Part shown: piece after piece, positions 1 to 7,777 of the stretch
How positions within the stretch are numbered: position 1 is the stretch's first letter
How the letters are laid out: each line of letters begins with the position of its first letter
Assembly: GCF_001189235.2 (NCBI RefSeq)
Contig: NZ_LFIP02000008.1
Span: forward strand, 124,001 to 188,000
Direction of reading: 5' to 3'
DNA: 64,000 nucleotides
DNA from: Bradyrhizobium embrapense
Lineage (GTDB): Bacteria > Pseudomonadota > Alphaproteobacteria > Rhizobiales > Xanthobacteraceae
Notes under the pieces: model-generated
What the model saw: only the letters and a program-made list of their open reading frames with translations
Database searches by the model: none
Told to the model about the DNA's origin: nothing
Program-made: the position numbers and the translations under genes

Positions 1-310
1 GGACAAGTACTATCCCGACGGCGACAAGGACGACATCTACGCCGTGTTCGGCTATGCCGCCGCCGACACGCTGATGCAGGTGCTGCGCCAGTGCGGCGAC
101 GATTTGTCGCGCGCGAACATCATGCGGCAGGCCGCCTCGCTGAAGGACTATCAAAGTCCGATCGCGCTGCCCGGGATCGTGATCAACACCGGGCCGAAGG
201 ATTTCCGCCCGATCAAGCAGATGCGGCTGGTGCAGTTCGACGGCAACGCCTGGCAGCCGATCGGCGACGTGATCGAGAGCGCGTTCACACCGGTGCGCGA
301 GGATAATTGA
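1..310 (+). CDS. Branched-chain amino acid type ABC substrate-binding protein, C-terminal part
   Basis: The gene enters from the left edge in frame 2 and stops at TGA 308-310, leaving about 102 C-terminal residues. The tail reads DKYYPDGDKDDIYAVFGYAAADTL near its start, then a helix-rich stretch with 'LSRANIMRQAASL' and 'GIVINTGPKDFRPIKQMRLVQF'. This is the usual C-terminal lobe of Peripla_BP_6 (LivK-like) periplasmic binding proteins of ABC importers. The final 'FDGNAWQPIGDVI' strand is also typical. Ligand cannot be told from the C-terminus. The partner transporter genes, if linked, lie to the left. It is followed by a palindromic repeat and a convergent gene. Confidence 0.8.
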   Translation, partial: DKYYPDGDKDDIYAVFGYAAADTLMQVLRQCGDDLSRANIMRQAASLKDYQSPIALPGIVINTGPKDFRPIKQMRLVQFDGNAWQPIGDVIESAFTPVREDN

Positions 311-330
311 GCACCGCAGCCGCTCCAACA

Positions 331-458
331 CCGTCACCCTGAGGAGGCCGCGCAGCGGCCGTCTCGAAGGGGCGACGGCCCCGGCTGGTGGCCGTGCATC
401 CTTCGAGGCTCGCCCAGCGGCGCAATTGCGCCGCAAGGCTCGCACCTCAGGATGACGG
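331..458. repeat. Intergenic palindromic repeat, family B copy 1
   Basis: The element starts CCGTCACCCTGAGGAG and ends CACCTCAGGATGACGG, with internal arms around 'GTCTCGAAGGGGCGACGG' and 'CCGTGCATCCTTCGAGG'. Similar elements occur at 1904-2028 and 62819-62925, with a rearranged relative at 41775-41870. It sits between convergent genes and may help end transcription. Confidence 0.75.
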
Positions 459-487
459 AGCAAAAGTGGTGCTGTTGGCGATAAGCG

Positions 488-1702
488 CTACTTCTTCAAC
501 CCGTAATTCAACAGCCCGCCCTTGTTCTTCGGCGGATGCGCGCGCAGGCCTTCCTCGTTCGGCTCGGTGCCCCAGCCCGGGCGATCCGGGATCACGAGAT
601 GGCCGTCGACGAACTCCGGCACGTGGGTGAACAGCTCGTGGTCCCAGGCCAGCCGATCGATGTCGGTCTCCATGATCCGCAAGTTCGGCACCGCGGCGCA
701 GAAATGCGCGTTCATCATGGTGCAGAGGTGGCCGTAGAAATTATGCGGCGCGACGTTGACCTCGAAATGCTCGGCGGCGGCGGCGATCTTCATCGATTGC
801 CAGACCCCGTTCCACGGCGTGTCGATGATCGCGACGTCCATCGCCTGCTCGGAGAAGTAGGGCAGGAATTCGCGCAGGCCGAGCAGCGTCTCGCAGGATG
901 AGATCGGGTGCGGGCTCTGGCGGCGGATATAGCCGAGCGCCTGCGGGTTGAAGGTGTCGATCTCGACCCAGAACATGTCCATCTTCTCGATGGCGCGCAG
1001 GATCTTCAGATAGCCTTCGGTCTTGGCGTTGAAGTTGAGGTCGAGCAGCAGGTCGACATCCGGCCCCGCGCCGTCGCGGATCGCCTCCAGATGCATGCAG
1101 AGATTGCGCAGCACGGTTCGATCGACATTGATCTCGGGCTGGAACGGCGAGCCGAAGCCGGGGCGCCAGCCTTGCGGTTTGCCGTCCGTGTAGACGAAGA
1201 TGTTGGTCTTCATCGCCGAGAATTTCTTCTCGCGCACCTCGGCGCCGATCGCCTTGACGCCGTCGAGGTCGGTGATGGCGGGCTTGTACCAGTCGGGGTG
1301 ATTGATGCGCCAGGTCGCGCAATGCGACCAGTAGACCCGCACGCGGTCGCGGATCTTGCCGCCGAGCAGATCGTAGCAGGGCACGCCGAGCGCCTTGGCC
1401 TTGACGTCGAGCAGCGCGTTCTCGATGGCGCCTAACGCCAGCGCCACCACGCCGCCGGCGGCGGGGCGGGTTGCGGCGAACAGCTCGACATGGATCCGCT
1501 CGTGCTCGAACGCGTTCTTGCCGACAACGCGTGCCGATAGCCGCTCGATCGCCGCGGTCACGCCGGGCGCGCCGAAGCCTTCGTCATATTCGCTCCAGCC
1601 GACCAGCCCGTCCGCGGTCGTCACCTTGACGAAATGATAATTCCGCCAGCCGGCATCGCAGGCGAGCGTCTCGACGCTTTTGATCGTGGTGGATTTGCTC
1701 AT
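488..1702 (-). CDS. Mandelate racemase/muconate lactonizing enzyme family protein (enolase superfamily)
   Basis: This 404-residue protein has the enolase-superfamily layout: an N-terminal capping domain (to about 125) and a TIM barrel. Visible functional residues are K165 in 'SAMKTN', the metal ligands D221 (LLLDLNFN), E247 (FWVEID) and E271 (SSCETL), and H320 in 'NVAPHNF'. Together these fit an acid-sugar dehydratase or related racemase acting by proton abstraction next to a carboxylate on Mg2+. The exact substrate is unknown. The ATG at 1702 is preceded by AGGAAA, a good ribosome site. The gene lies upstream of an amidohydrolase reading the same way but separated from it by two repeat elements, so co-transcription is uncertain. 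Confidence 0.85.
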   Translation of the reverse strand: MSKSTTIKSVETLACDAGWRNYHFVKVTTADGLVGWSEYDEGFGAPGVTAAIERLSARVVGKNAFEHERIHVELFAATRPAAGGVVALALGAIENALLDVKAKALGVPCYDLLGGKIRDRVRVYWSHCATWRINHPDWYKPAITDLDGVKAIGAEVREKKFSAMKTNIFVYTDGKPQGWRPGFGSPFQPEINVDRTVLRNLCMHLEAIRDGAGPDVDLLLDLNFNAKTEGYLKILRAIEKMDMFWVEIDTFNPQALGYIRRQSPHPISSCETLLGLREFLPYFSEQAMDVAIIDTPWNGVWQSMKIAAAAEHFEVNVAPHNFYGHLCTMMNAHFCAAVPNLRIMETDIDRLAWDHELFTHVPEFVDGHLVIPDRPGWGTEPNEEGLRAHPPKNKGGLLNYGLKK

Positions 1703-1794
1703 GGTTTCCTGCCCGGGCCGTTGTTGATGTTGGGAAGTACCAACAACGGATCGGCCGAGGCGTCAATTCGCGCCAGGGCAGGGCGACAATGCAG

Positions 1795-1885
1795 CCCCGT
1801 CATTGCGAGGAGCGTAAGCGACGAAGCAATCCAACTTTCCCCGAGCGATGCGATGGATTGCTTCGCTACCCTCGCAATGACGGGG
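1795..1885. repeat. Intergenic palindromic repeat, family A copy 1
   Basis: The element has perfect 15-bp terminal inverted repeats, CCCCGTCATTGCGAG at 1795-1809 and CTCGCAATGACGGGG at 1871-1885. Inner arms carry GCGACGAAGCAATCCA and ATGGATTGCTTCGC. Related copies lie at 3866-3951, 7641-7760 and 50236-50301. Such elements are common between genes of Bradyrhizobium-like genomes. No coding function is seen. Confidence 0.85.
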
Positions 1886-1903
1886 AGGGAACGTATGCAC
1901 CAG

Positions 1904-2028
1904 CCGTCACCCTGAGGAGCGCGCTCTTGCGCGCGTCTCGAAGGGTCGACGGCCGGCTCTCTCCGTGTGGGTCTAGCGGGGCCGTGCATCCTTCGAGACG
2001 CCGCTTCGCGGCTCCTCGGGATGACGGT
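1904..2028. repeat. Intergenic palindromic repeat, family B copy 2
   Basis: The element runs from CCGTCACCCTGAGGAGC to GCTCCTCGGGATGACGG, with inner GTCTCGAAGGGTCGACGG and CCGTGCATCCTTCGAGACG. With the family A copy just to the left it fills most of the gene-free stretch 1703-2038. Apart from these two repeats I see nothing in that stretch. Confidence 0.8.
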
Positions 2029-2038
2029 GAGGGAGTGT

Positions 2039-3280
2039 TCAGCTCTGAGGCCGGAACAATGTCGGCCGCTGCCGTTCGAACGTCTTGCGGCCGCGCTTGA
2101 AGCCCATCAGCACGTCGGGCAGTTCCGCGATGGCGTTGGTTCCGCTGTCGGTGTCGAGCACGACGATGTCGGCGGGATGGCCGACCGCGATGCCGTAATC
2201 CCTGAGGTTCATCAGCCGCGCCGGCAGTTCGGTGACGAGGTCGAGGCAGGTGTCGAACTCGCCGATTCCGGCATGCGCGGCGTTGGCGTAGAGATTGGCC
2301 ATCCGCAGCAGCGAGGCATCGCCGAACGGTGTGAAGGGATTTTGCACGTTGTTGGTCGCGACCGAGCAGAGCACGCCATCGGCGACCAGCCGATGTGCGG
2401 CGGTCATGCCGCGCGGGGCGTTGTGGGTGGCGTCGCGCCCCATCAGATAGAGGTCGGTCGCCGGCAGCACGGTGACCGCGACGCCGGCCGCGGCGAGCCG
2501 CGCGCTGGCCGCCCTCAGGCTGTCAGGCGGCAATGCGGATAGTTTGGTCGCGTGCCCGATCGCGACGCGTCCCTGATAGTTGCGCCGCTCGGTCTGCCGG
2601 CAGACCTCCTCCATGTGCGACCACGACGGATCGAGGTCGAAGTCGAGATGGAAGTCGACGTCGATGTCGAACTCCTGCGCCAGATCGAAGATGCGCGCAA
2701 TGTGCGCGTTCGGATCGGTGTCGACATAGGGGCAGCCGCCGATCGCTTCGGCGCCGTCGTTGAGGGCCGTAACCAGCAACTCGTCGGCGCCGGGATCGTT
2801 GGTCAGGCCCTCCTGCGGGAAGACGCAGAGCGACAGATCGAGCGCCCAGGCATAGTCGCGCTTCAGCGCCTTCACCGCCTCGAAGCCGCGCAGGCCGATC
2901 CGCGGATCGATCTCGACATGGCTCCGCATTCGCGTGGTGCCCGCGGTGATCGCGCGCTCGATCACTTTCGAGCCGCGCGCATAGACGTCCTCGACCGTGA
3001 AGTCGCGCTTCATGGCCGACACCGCGCGGATCGCTTCCGCGAGGCTGGCGTGGTCGTGGCCGCAGCGGCCGAGCAGGCAGGCCTTGTCGAGGTGGATATG
3101 GGTGTCGACGAAGCCCGGCAGCACCAGCCGTCCGCCCAGATCGACCTCGACGGCCTCGCAGGCCAGCTGCGGCGCGATCGCGGCGATCCGGCCATCGGCG
3201 ATGCCGATATCGACCGCCGACGCGGAGCCGCGCGTCGCGGCACGACGGAGGACCAAGTCGAAGGCAGGTTTCGCGTTCAT
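2039..3280 (-). CDS. Cytosine deaminase-like amidohydrolase
   Basis: The product (about 413 residues) is a metal-dependent hydrolase of the amidohydrolase superfamily, CodA-like branch. It shows the metal-binding HxH in 'DTHIHLDKACLLG', then 'HVEID', 'DFHLDFDLDP', 'IGHATKLS', and the late Asp region 'NNVQNPFTPFGDASLL'. These are the positions used by cytosine deaminase and its relatives to deaminate or open a ring amide. Substrate is not certain. The start is ambiguous: ATG at 3280 gives MNAKPAFDLVL, an ATG at 3295 adds five residues, and neither has a clear ribosome site. It is divergent from the SnoaL-like gene at 3435 and near a second amidohydrolase and an ABC importer, suggesting a scavenging module. 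Confidence 0.8.
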   Translation of the reverse strand: MNAKPAFDLVLRRAATRGSASAVDIGIADGRIAAIAPQLACEAVEVDLGGRLVLPGFVDTHIHLDKACLLGRCGHDHASLAEAIRAVSAMKRDFTVEDVYARGSKVIERAITAGTTRMRSHVEIDPRIGLRGFEAVKALKRDYAWALDLSLCVFPQEGLTNDPGADELLVTALNDGAEAIGGCPYVDTDPNAHIARIFDLAQEFDIDVDFHLDFDLDPSWSHMEEVCRQTERRNYQGRVAIGHATKLSALPPDSLRAASARLAAAGVAVTVLPATDLYLMGRDATHNAPRGMTAAHRLVADGVLCSVATNNVQNPFTPFGDASLLRMANLYANAAHAGIGEFDTCLDLVTELPARLMNLRDYGIAVGHPADIVVLDTDSGTNAIAELPDVLMGFKRGRKTFERQRPTLFRPQS

Positions 3281-3434
3281 CGGAGGAGGCGACATGGGCT
3301 GGTTTGAGCCTAGCGGAAGGGAGGGGAAGGAGCAGCACCAGATTGTGTGCAGATTGGCTGCCGAATTGTCTAAAAAAGATGCATACACTTTTTCAGCCAG
3401 ATTGTAGAGTCCTGATCATGCCAGGAGGCCCGCC

Positions 3435-3854
3435 ATGCCCGTCACCGCCGAAGCCGACGCCCGCCCGATGTCCGATGCCGAGATCGTCGAGGCGTACCTG
3501 ACGGCGTCGATGATCCCCGATCCCGACGCGGCCGCGGCCTACATGAAGCCCGGCACGGTGATCACTTTCACCGGCGGGCGCGAATTCGACCATCCGCGCG
3601 GGCCGACCGGCTTCAACGCCAGGCGCTATCGCTGGGTGAAAAAGAAGATGGACCGCTTCGACGTCTGCCCCGGCGCCGGCGAGACCGTCGTCTACAGCGT
3701 CGGCACGCTCTACGGCGAATGGATCGACGGCACGCCGTTCGAAGGCAACCGCTACGTCGACCGCTTCGTGGTGAAGGGCGGGCAGATCGTCAAGATGGAC
3801 GTCTGGAACGACAGCGCCGAGCGGATTTTGCTGCAGCGGGGGATCGAGGCGTAG
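3435..3854 (+). CDS. SnoaL-like (NTF2-fold) protein
   Basis: This 139-residue protein has the size and pattern of SnoaL/NTF2-like alpha+beta barrels. It has an N-terminal helix pair ('SDAEIVEAYLTASMIPDPDAAAAYM'), a beta-rich middle ('GTVITFTGG') and the closing strands 'RYVDRFVVKGGQIVKMDVWND', which form the usual pocket. Members are cyclases, isomerases, hydratases or ligand-binding proteins, so a precise role is not assignable. The ATG at 3435 follows AGGAGG, a strong ribosome site. It is divergent from the cytosine-deaminase-like gene and may act on the same pathway intermediate. Confidence 0.75.
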   Translation: MPVTAEADARPMSDAEIVEAYLTASMIPDPDAAAAYMKPGTVITFTGGREFDHPRGPTGFNARRYRWVKKKMDRFDVCPGAGETVVYSVGTLYGEWIDGTPFEGNRYVDRFVVKGGQIVKMDVWNDSAERILLQRGIEA

Positions 3855-3865
3855 GGAACGCGCAG

Positions 3866-3951
3866 CCGTCATTGCGAGGAGCGAAGCGACGAAGCAATCC
3901 ATGTCACGGCAAGCGGCGCGATGGATTGCTTCGCTTCGCTCGCAATGACGG
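3866..3951. repeat. Intergenic palindromic repeat, family A copy 2
   Basis: Terminal arms are CCGTCATTGCGAG (3866-3878) and CTCGCAATGACGG (3939-3951), with inner GAAGCAATCCA and TGGATTGCTTC. It lies between convergent genes. Confidence 0.85.
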
Positions 3952-3971
3952 GGATAGAGTCGAGGCAACCG

Positions 3972-4730
3972 TCAGCGCCGCGCGGCCTTCGGCAGCTTCA
4001 CCACCTTCTCGCCGCTCGCCTCGTCGGCGTAGGGCGCGAGGATATCCAGCAGATCGCGGCCGCGCTGCGGGCTCGGTGCGACCAGCGCGCGCGTCGCCAC
4101 GGAATCCAGGTGGTGGTGCATCAGCTCCATCGCCTTCGCCACATCGCCCTTCACCAGCGCCGCGATGATCGCGCGATGCTCGTTGATCGCGCATTCCGAT
4201 GAATGCGGCCGGCTGTACAGCGACAGCGTCAGGCAGCAGCGGTAGGCGACCTCGCTGACGTAGCGCACCAGGATCGGGCTGCTCGTCATGTGGGCGAGCA
4301 GGATGTGGAATTCGGTGGCGAGCCGGATCGACACCGCGTCGGCGCCGTCGCGGGCACGATCCTCGGCGTCGACATGGGCGGTGAGTTCGGCGATCTGGGG
4401 TTTGGTCAGCTTGCCCGCGAGCTGCCGCACCACCAGCCGCTCCAGCTCGATGCGGATGTCGAAGGCATCGCGCGCCTCCTGCCAGCTCGGTGTTGCAACG
4501 ACCGCGATCCGGTTCCGGCGCAGCTCGACGAGGCCCTCCGCGGCCAGTTGGCCGAGCGCATGGCGCGCGATGGTGCGGCTGACGCCGAAACGCTCGCCGA
4601 GCGAATCCTCCGGCAGCTTGGCGCCGGGCTCCAATGCCTGCTCGATGATCGCGCGCCGCAATGCACGGCAGATCACGCTGACCTTGTCGGTCGATTCAGC
4701 CGTTTTGCTGGTGCGGTCGCGCCCCGCCAT
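3972..4730 (-). CDS. GntR-family (FadR/FCD type) transcriptional regulator
   Basis: The 252-residue product has an N-terminal winged helix ('AIIEQALEPGAKLPEDSLGERFGVSRTIARHALGQLAAEGLVEL', about residues 28-72) and a C-terminal FCD effector domain. Candidate metal-binding histidines of the FCD domain are in 'ATEFHILLAH', 'NEHRAIIAAL' and 'MHHHLDS'. FCD regulators usually bind organic acids and repress a neighbouring catabolic or transport operon. Here the gene is divergent from the ABC importer starting near 4928, across about 200 bp carrying repeated TTGCATGCA motifs. It is therefore the natural candidate regulator of that operon and probably of the two amidohydrolases. Confidence 0.88.
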   Translation of the reverse strand: MAGRDRTSKTAESTDKVSVICRALRRAIIEQALEPGAKLPEDSLGERFGVSRTIARHALGQLAAEGLVELRRNRIAVVATPSWQEARDAFDIRIELERLVVRQLAGKLTKPQIAELTAHVDAEDRARDGADAVSIRLATEFHILLAHMTSSPILVRYVSEVAYRCCLTLSLYSRPHSSECAINEHRAIIAALVKGDVAKAMELMHHHLDSVATRALVAPSPQRGRDLLDILAPYADEASGEKVVKLPKAARR

Positions 4731-4802
4731 TGCCGCGAATCCTTCTCGAAAGGTGCTTAGAACGCCTCTTTATCATACCGCAAAAACAATCGACCGCCCG
4801 AA

Positions 4803-4939
4803 TTGCATGCAGTTCTAGCTGTGGATTGCCCAAAAGGAAGCCGGCTCTCCAAGGCACTAGGCGCGCGATCCCCCTGATTTCCAACGGGTTCGGCACTGGC
4901 ATCCAGCTTGCATGCACTTTGCCCGTGATGCGCATGCAA
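4803..4939. promoter_or_regulatory. Candidate operator region: three copies of TTGCATGC(A)
   Basis: TTGCATGCA occurs at 4803-4811 and again at 4908-4916, exactly 105 bp apart (about ten helical turns). A third GCATGCAA (same motif, other strand) is at 4932-4939, next to the possible start codons of the ABC ATPase gene. The motif is near-palindromic. Its position between a GntR-type gene and a divergent operon suggests the binding sites of that regulator, possibly with looping. This is inference only. Confidence 0.4.
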
Positions 4940-5788
4940 CCAAACTCCGAATTTGCCGGCGAGCCGATGGCCGCCGGATCCGCGCCGACTGCGATCGAGC
5001 TGTCGGAGGCCTCCGTCACCTTCGGCCGCGGCGCCCGTGCCGTGCCGGCCCTGTCGACCACCACGCTGCGGATCGCCGACGGCGAGTTCGTGGCGCTGGT
5101 CGGGCCATCCGGCTGCGGCAAGTCCACCATCCTGCGGCTGGTCAGTGGCCTGGCGCGGCCGACCACCGGCGTCGTCATCGTTGGCGGCCGCGAGGTCGCG
5201 GCGCGGGCGATGCGGGTCGGCATGGCGTTCCAGAACCCGACCATGCTGCCGTGGATGACGATCGAGAAGAACATCATGCTGCCGCTGAAGATCGTCGAGC
5301 CGTTCCGCTCGCAATTCCGCAAGCTGCGCAAGACCGAATTCCGCGACAAGGCCAATGCGCTGCTGGAGCAGGTCGGGCTGAAGGGGTTCGGCGGCCGCTA
5401 TCCCTGGCAGCTCTCGGGCGGCATGCTCCAGCGCGCCAATCTGTGCCGGGCGCTGATCCACGAGCCGCGCATGCTGCTGCTCGACGAGCCGTTCGGCGCG
5501 CTCGACCAGTTCACCCGCGAGGAGCTGTGGGGGATCCTGCAAGAGCTATGGATCACCCACAAGCCGACCGTGCTCCTGGTCACCCACGATTTGCGCGAGG
5601 CCGGCTTCCTCGCCAGCCGCATCTGCGTGATGAGCGCGCGTCCCGGCCGCATCCTCGATGATTCCAGAGTCGATTTCGCCCGCCCGCGCACCGTGGCGAT
5701 GACGTTCGAGCCCGACTTCGTCGCGCTCAACCAGAAACTCCGCGCCTTCATCGTCGATGCGCGCACCGCGGCGCGCGAGGGAGCCTGA
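4928..5788 (+). CDS. ABC transporter ATP-binding protein (SsuB/TauB-like)
   Basis: This is the ATPase of a nitrate/sulfonate/taurine-class importer. It has Walker A 'GPSGCGKST', signature 'LSGGMLQRANL', Walker B 'LLLDEPFGAL' and switch 'LVTHDLREA'. With the start at ATG 4928 it has about 286 residues. Downstream ATGs at 4934 and 4967 are possible, and 4967 would keep the third TTGCATGC-type motif outside the gene. It is followed 2 bp later by the permease and then by an NMT1-type binding protein, making a complete importer. The likely regulator is the divergent GntR protein. Confidence 0.88.
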   Translation: MRMQPNSEFAGEPMAAGSAPTAIELSEASVTFGRGARAVPALSTTTLRIADGEFVALVGPSGCGKSTILRLVSGLARPTTGVVIVGGREVAARAMRVGMAFQNPTMLPWMTIEKNIMLPLKIVEPFRSQFRKLRKTEFRDKANALLEQVGLKGFGGRYPWQLSGGMLQRANLCRALIHEPRMLLLDEPFGALDQFTREELWGILQELWITHKPTVLLVTHDLREAGFLASRICVMSARPGRILDDSRVDFARPRTVAMTFEPDFVALNQKLRAFIVDARTAAREGA

Positions 5789-5790
5789 CC

Positions 5791-6567
5791 ATGCCCATGT
5801 CAGACATCAGGCAGAAGGCCTGGTCGGCGGCCCTGATCGTGCTGTTCTTCGTCGCCTGGGAATTGTTCTGCCTGATGACGGGCATGTCGGACCTGGTGCT
5901 GCCGCGACCGTCGCAGATCTTCGTCACGCTGTTCGAGAAATTCCCGATCCTCTGGCCGCACATCATCCAGACATTGCTGACGACCATGATCGGCTTCGTG
6001 CTCGGCGTGGCGCTGGGCGTTGCGCTGGGCGCGGTGATCGGGGTGTCGAAAACCGCTTATGATACCTGCTATCCGCTGCTGGTCGGCTTCTCCTCGATTC
6101 CGAAAGTGGCGGTGGTGCCGATCTTCGTGCTGTGGTTCGGCTCCGGCACCGTACCGGCAGTGCTCACCTCGCTGTCGATCTGCTTCTTCCCGATCGTCGT
6201 CAACATCGCCACCGGCCTTGCCACCACCGAGCCCGAGCTCGAGGACGTGCTGAAGGCGCTCGGCGCCAGCAAGTTCGACATCCTGTGGAATGTCGGCTTG
6301 CCGCGGACGATGCCGTTCTTCTTTGCCTCGCTGAAGGTCGCGGTCTCCTACGCCTTTGTCGGCGCGGTGCTGTCGGAAACCGTGGCTTCGAACCGCGGCA
6401 TCGGCAACGTCATGATGACCGCATCCTCCAATTTCAACGTGCCGCTGGTGTTCGCCGGCCTGTTCGTGCTCGCCGGCCTCGGCGTCGCGCTCTACGTCCT
6501 GTTCTCGCTGATCGAGGGCCGGGTGACGGGCTGGGCGACGCGCAAGGACAACGTCATCGCCACCTGA
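5791..6567 (+). CDS. ABC transporter permease (SsuC/TauC-like)
   Basis: This 258-residue inner-membrane protein is a BPD_transp_1 permease. It has an N-terminal membrane segment ('AALIVLFFVAWELFCLM') and further helices ('TTMIGFVLGVALGVALG'). The cytoplasmic coupling loop for the ATPase is near 'EPELEDVLKALGASKFDILWNVGLPRTMPFF'. Only 2 bp separate it from the ATPase gene, so the two are translated together. Like most of this class it probably works as a homodimer with two copies of the ATPase. Confidence 0.88.
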   Translation: MPMSDIRQKAWSAALIVLFFVAWELFCLMTGMSDLVLPRPSQIFVTLFEKFPILWPHIIQTLLTTMIGFVLGVALGVALGAVIGVSKTAYDTCYPLLVGFSSIPKVAVVPIFVLWFGSGTVPAVLTSLSICFFPIVVNIATGLATTEPELEDVLKALGASKFDILWNVGLPRTMPFFFASLKVAVSYAFVGAVLSETVASNRGIGNVMMTASSNFNVPLVFAGLFVLAGLGVALYVLFSLIEGRVTGWATRKDNVIAT

Positions 6568-6609
6568 ATCGTTTCGTCATCGCCGTTCACTGGAGTTGAG
6601 GAGGTCGTC

Positions 6610-7635
6610 ATGCTGAAGACAATAAGCGCTGCACTATTGGGATTGGCCGTGGTCGCGGGGCCCGCGCGCGCCGAGGACACCACCATCAAGTTCACGCTGG
6701 GCTGGAAGACGCAAGGCTCGGACGCTGCGTTCTTCTACGCCAAGGACAACGGCTATTTCAAAGAGGAAGGCCTCAACGTCGTGATCGACCAGGGCGAGGG
6801 CTCCGGCGCGACGGTGACGCGCATCATGTCGGGTGCCTATGACGCCGGCTTCGGCGACATCAACGCGATCATCCAGAACGCCGCGGCCAAGCCGCAGGAT
6901 GCGCCTGTGATGGTCTACATGATGTGGAACCAGCCGCCATTCGCGATCGTCGCCAAGAATTCGAGCGGCATCAAGTCGATCAAGGATTTCGAGGGCCGTA
7001 CGCTCGGCGGCGCGCAGGGCACGCCGACCACGCGGCTGCTGCCGGTGTTCGTGCACAAGAACGGGCTCGACGGCGAGAAGATCAAGATCTCCAATATGGC
7101 GCCGAACCTGCAGGAGCCGATGCTGATCAAGGGCGACATCGACGCCGCGCTGGTGTTCAACATCACCAGCTACTTCAACCTGGTGCTCAACCGCCAGGAC
7201 CCCGACAAGGACTTCAAATGGTTCTCATTCGGCGACTACGGGCTCGATCTCTATTCCAACGGCGTGATGGTCTCGCGCAAGCTGATTGCCGCGAACCCGA
7301 AGGCGGTAGCCGGCCTCGTCCGCGCCATCAACAAGGGCGCGATCGCGGTCGCCAGGGACCAGAACGCCGCGATGAAGGCGGCGCTCAACTACGACAATCT
7401 GATCAATGTCGAGGTCGAGAAGCGCCGGCTGCAATATTCCTTCGAGAAACTGATCGTTTCGCCGGAGATGAAGGACATCGGGATCGGCGACGTCAGGGAC
7501 GACCGCATGGCGCGCGCCATCGGCTTCATCGTCGAAGGCTACCAGCTCGCCCGCACGCCGACGCCGGCCGAGGTGTTCTCGCGCGAGTTCCTGCCGCCGC
7601 GCGCGGAGCGCGAGCTGGTGTATACTGCGAACTGA
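6610..7635 (+). CDS. ABC transporter substrate-binding protein (NMT1/THI5-like)
   Basis: This 341-residue protein starts with a Sec signal peptide ('LKTISAALLGLAVVAGPARAED', cleavage after ARA). The mature part matches the NMT1/SsuA fold: 'KFTLGWKTQGSDAAFFYAKDNGYFKEEGLNV', then 'GAYDAGFGDINAII' and 'LGGAQGTPTTRLLP'. Such proteins bind thiamine-pyrimidine, sulfonates, nitrate-like ligands or riboflavin precursors. The start ATG follows GAGGAGG. It is the last gene of the importer, before a repeat and an amidohydrolase on the same strand. The ligand is possibly a pyrimidine-like or other nitrogen-containing compound, given the amidohydrolases on both sides (inference). Confidence 0.85.
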   Translation: MLKTISAALLGLAVVAGPARAEDTTIKFTLGWKTQGSDAAFFYAKDNGYFKEEGLNVVIDQGEGSGATVTRIMSGAYDAGFGDINAIIQNAAAKPQDAPVMVYMMWNQPPFAIVAKNSSGIKSIKDFEGRTLGGAQGTPTTRLLPVFVHKNGLDGEKIKISNMAPNLQEPMLIKGDIDAALVFNITSYFNLVLNRQDPDKDFKWFSFGDYGLDLYSNGVMVSRKLIAANPKAVAGLVRAINKGAIAVARDQNAAMKAALNYDNLINVEVEKRRLQYSFEKLIVSPEMKDIGIGDVRDDRMARAIGFIVEGYQLARTPTPAEVFSREFLPPRAERELVYTAN

Positions 7636-7640
7636 CTGGC

Positions 7641-7760
7641 CCGTCATTGCGAGGAGCCAACGGGTCGCGCGACGCGCGCCCGATGACAGGCTCCGCGGCG
7701 AAGCAATCCATCTTTCCGCATGCGGAGGCATGGATTGCTTCGCTTCGCTCGCAATGGCGA
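7641..7760. repeat. Intergenic palindromic repeat, family A copy 3
   Basis: It starts CCGTCATTGCGAG at 7641. The distal arm CTCGCAATGGCGA is slightly decayed. The inner part is longer than in other copies because of an inserted 'CGGGTCGCGCGACGCG' stretch. It lies between the binding-protein gene and the following amidohydrolase and runs up to its ribosome site. Confidence 0.75.
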
Positions 7761-7777
7761 CCAAGCGGAGCATGTTG

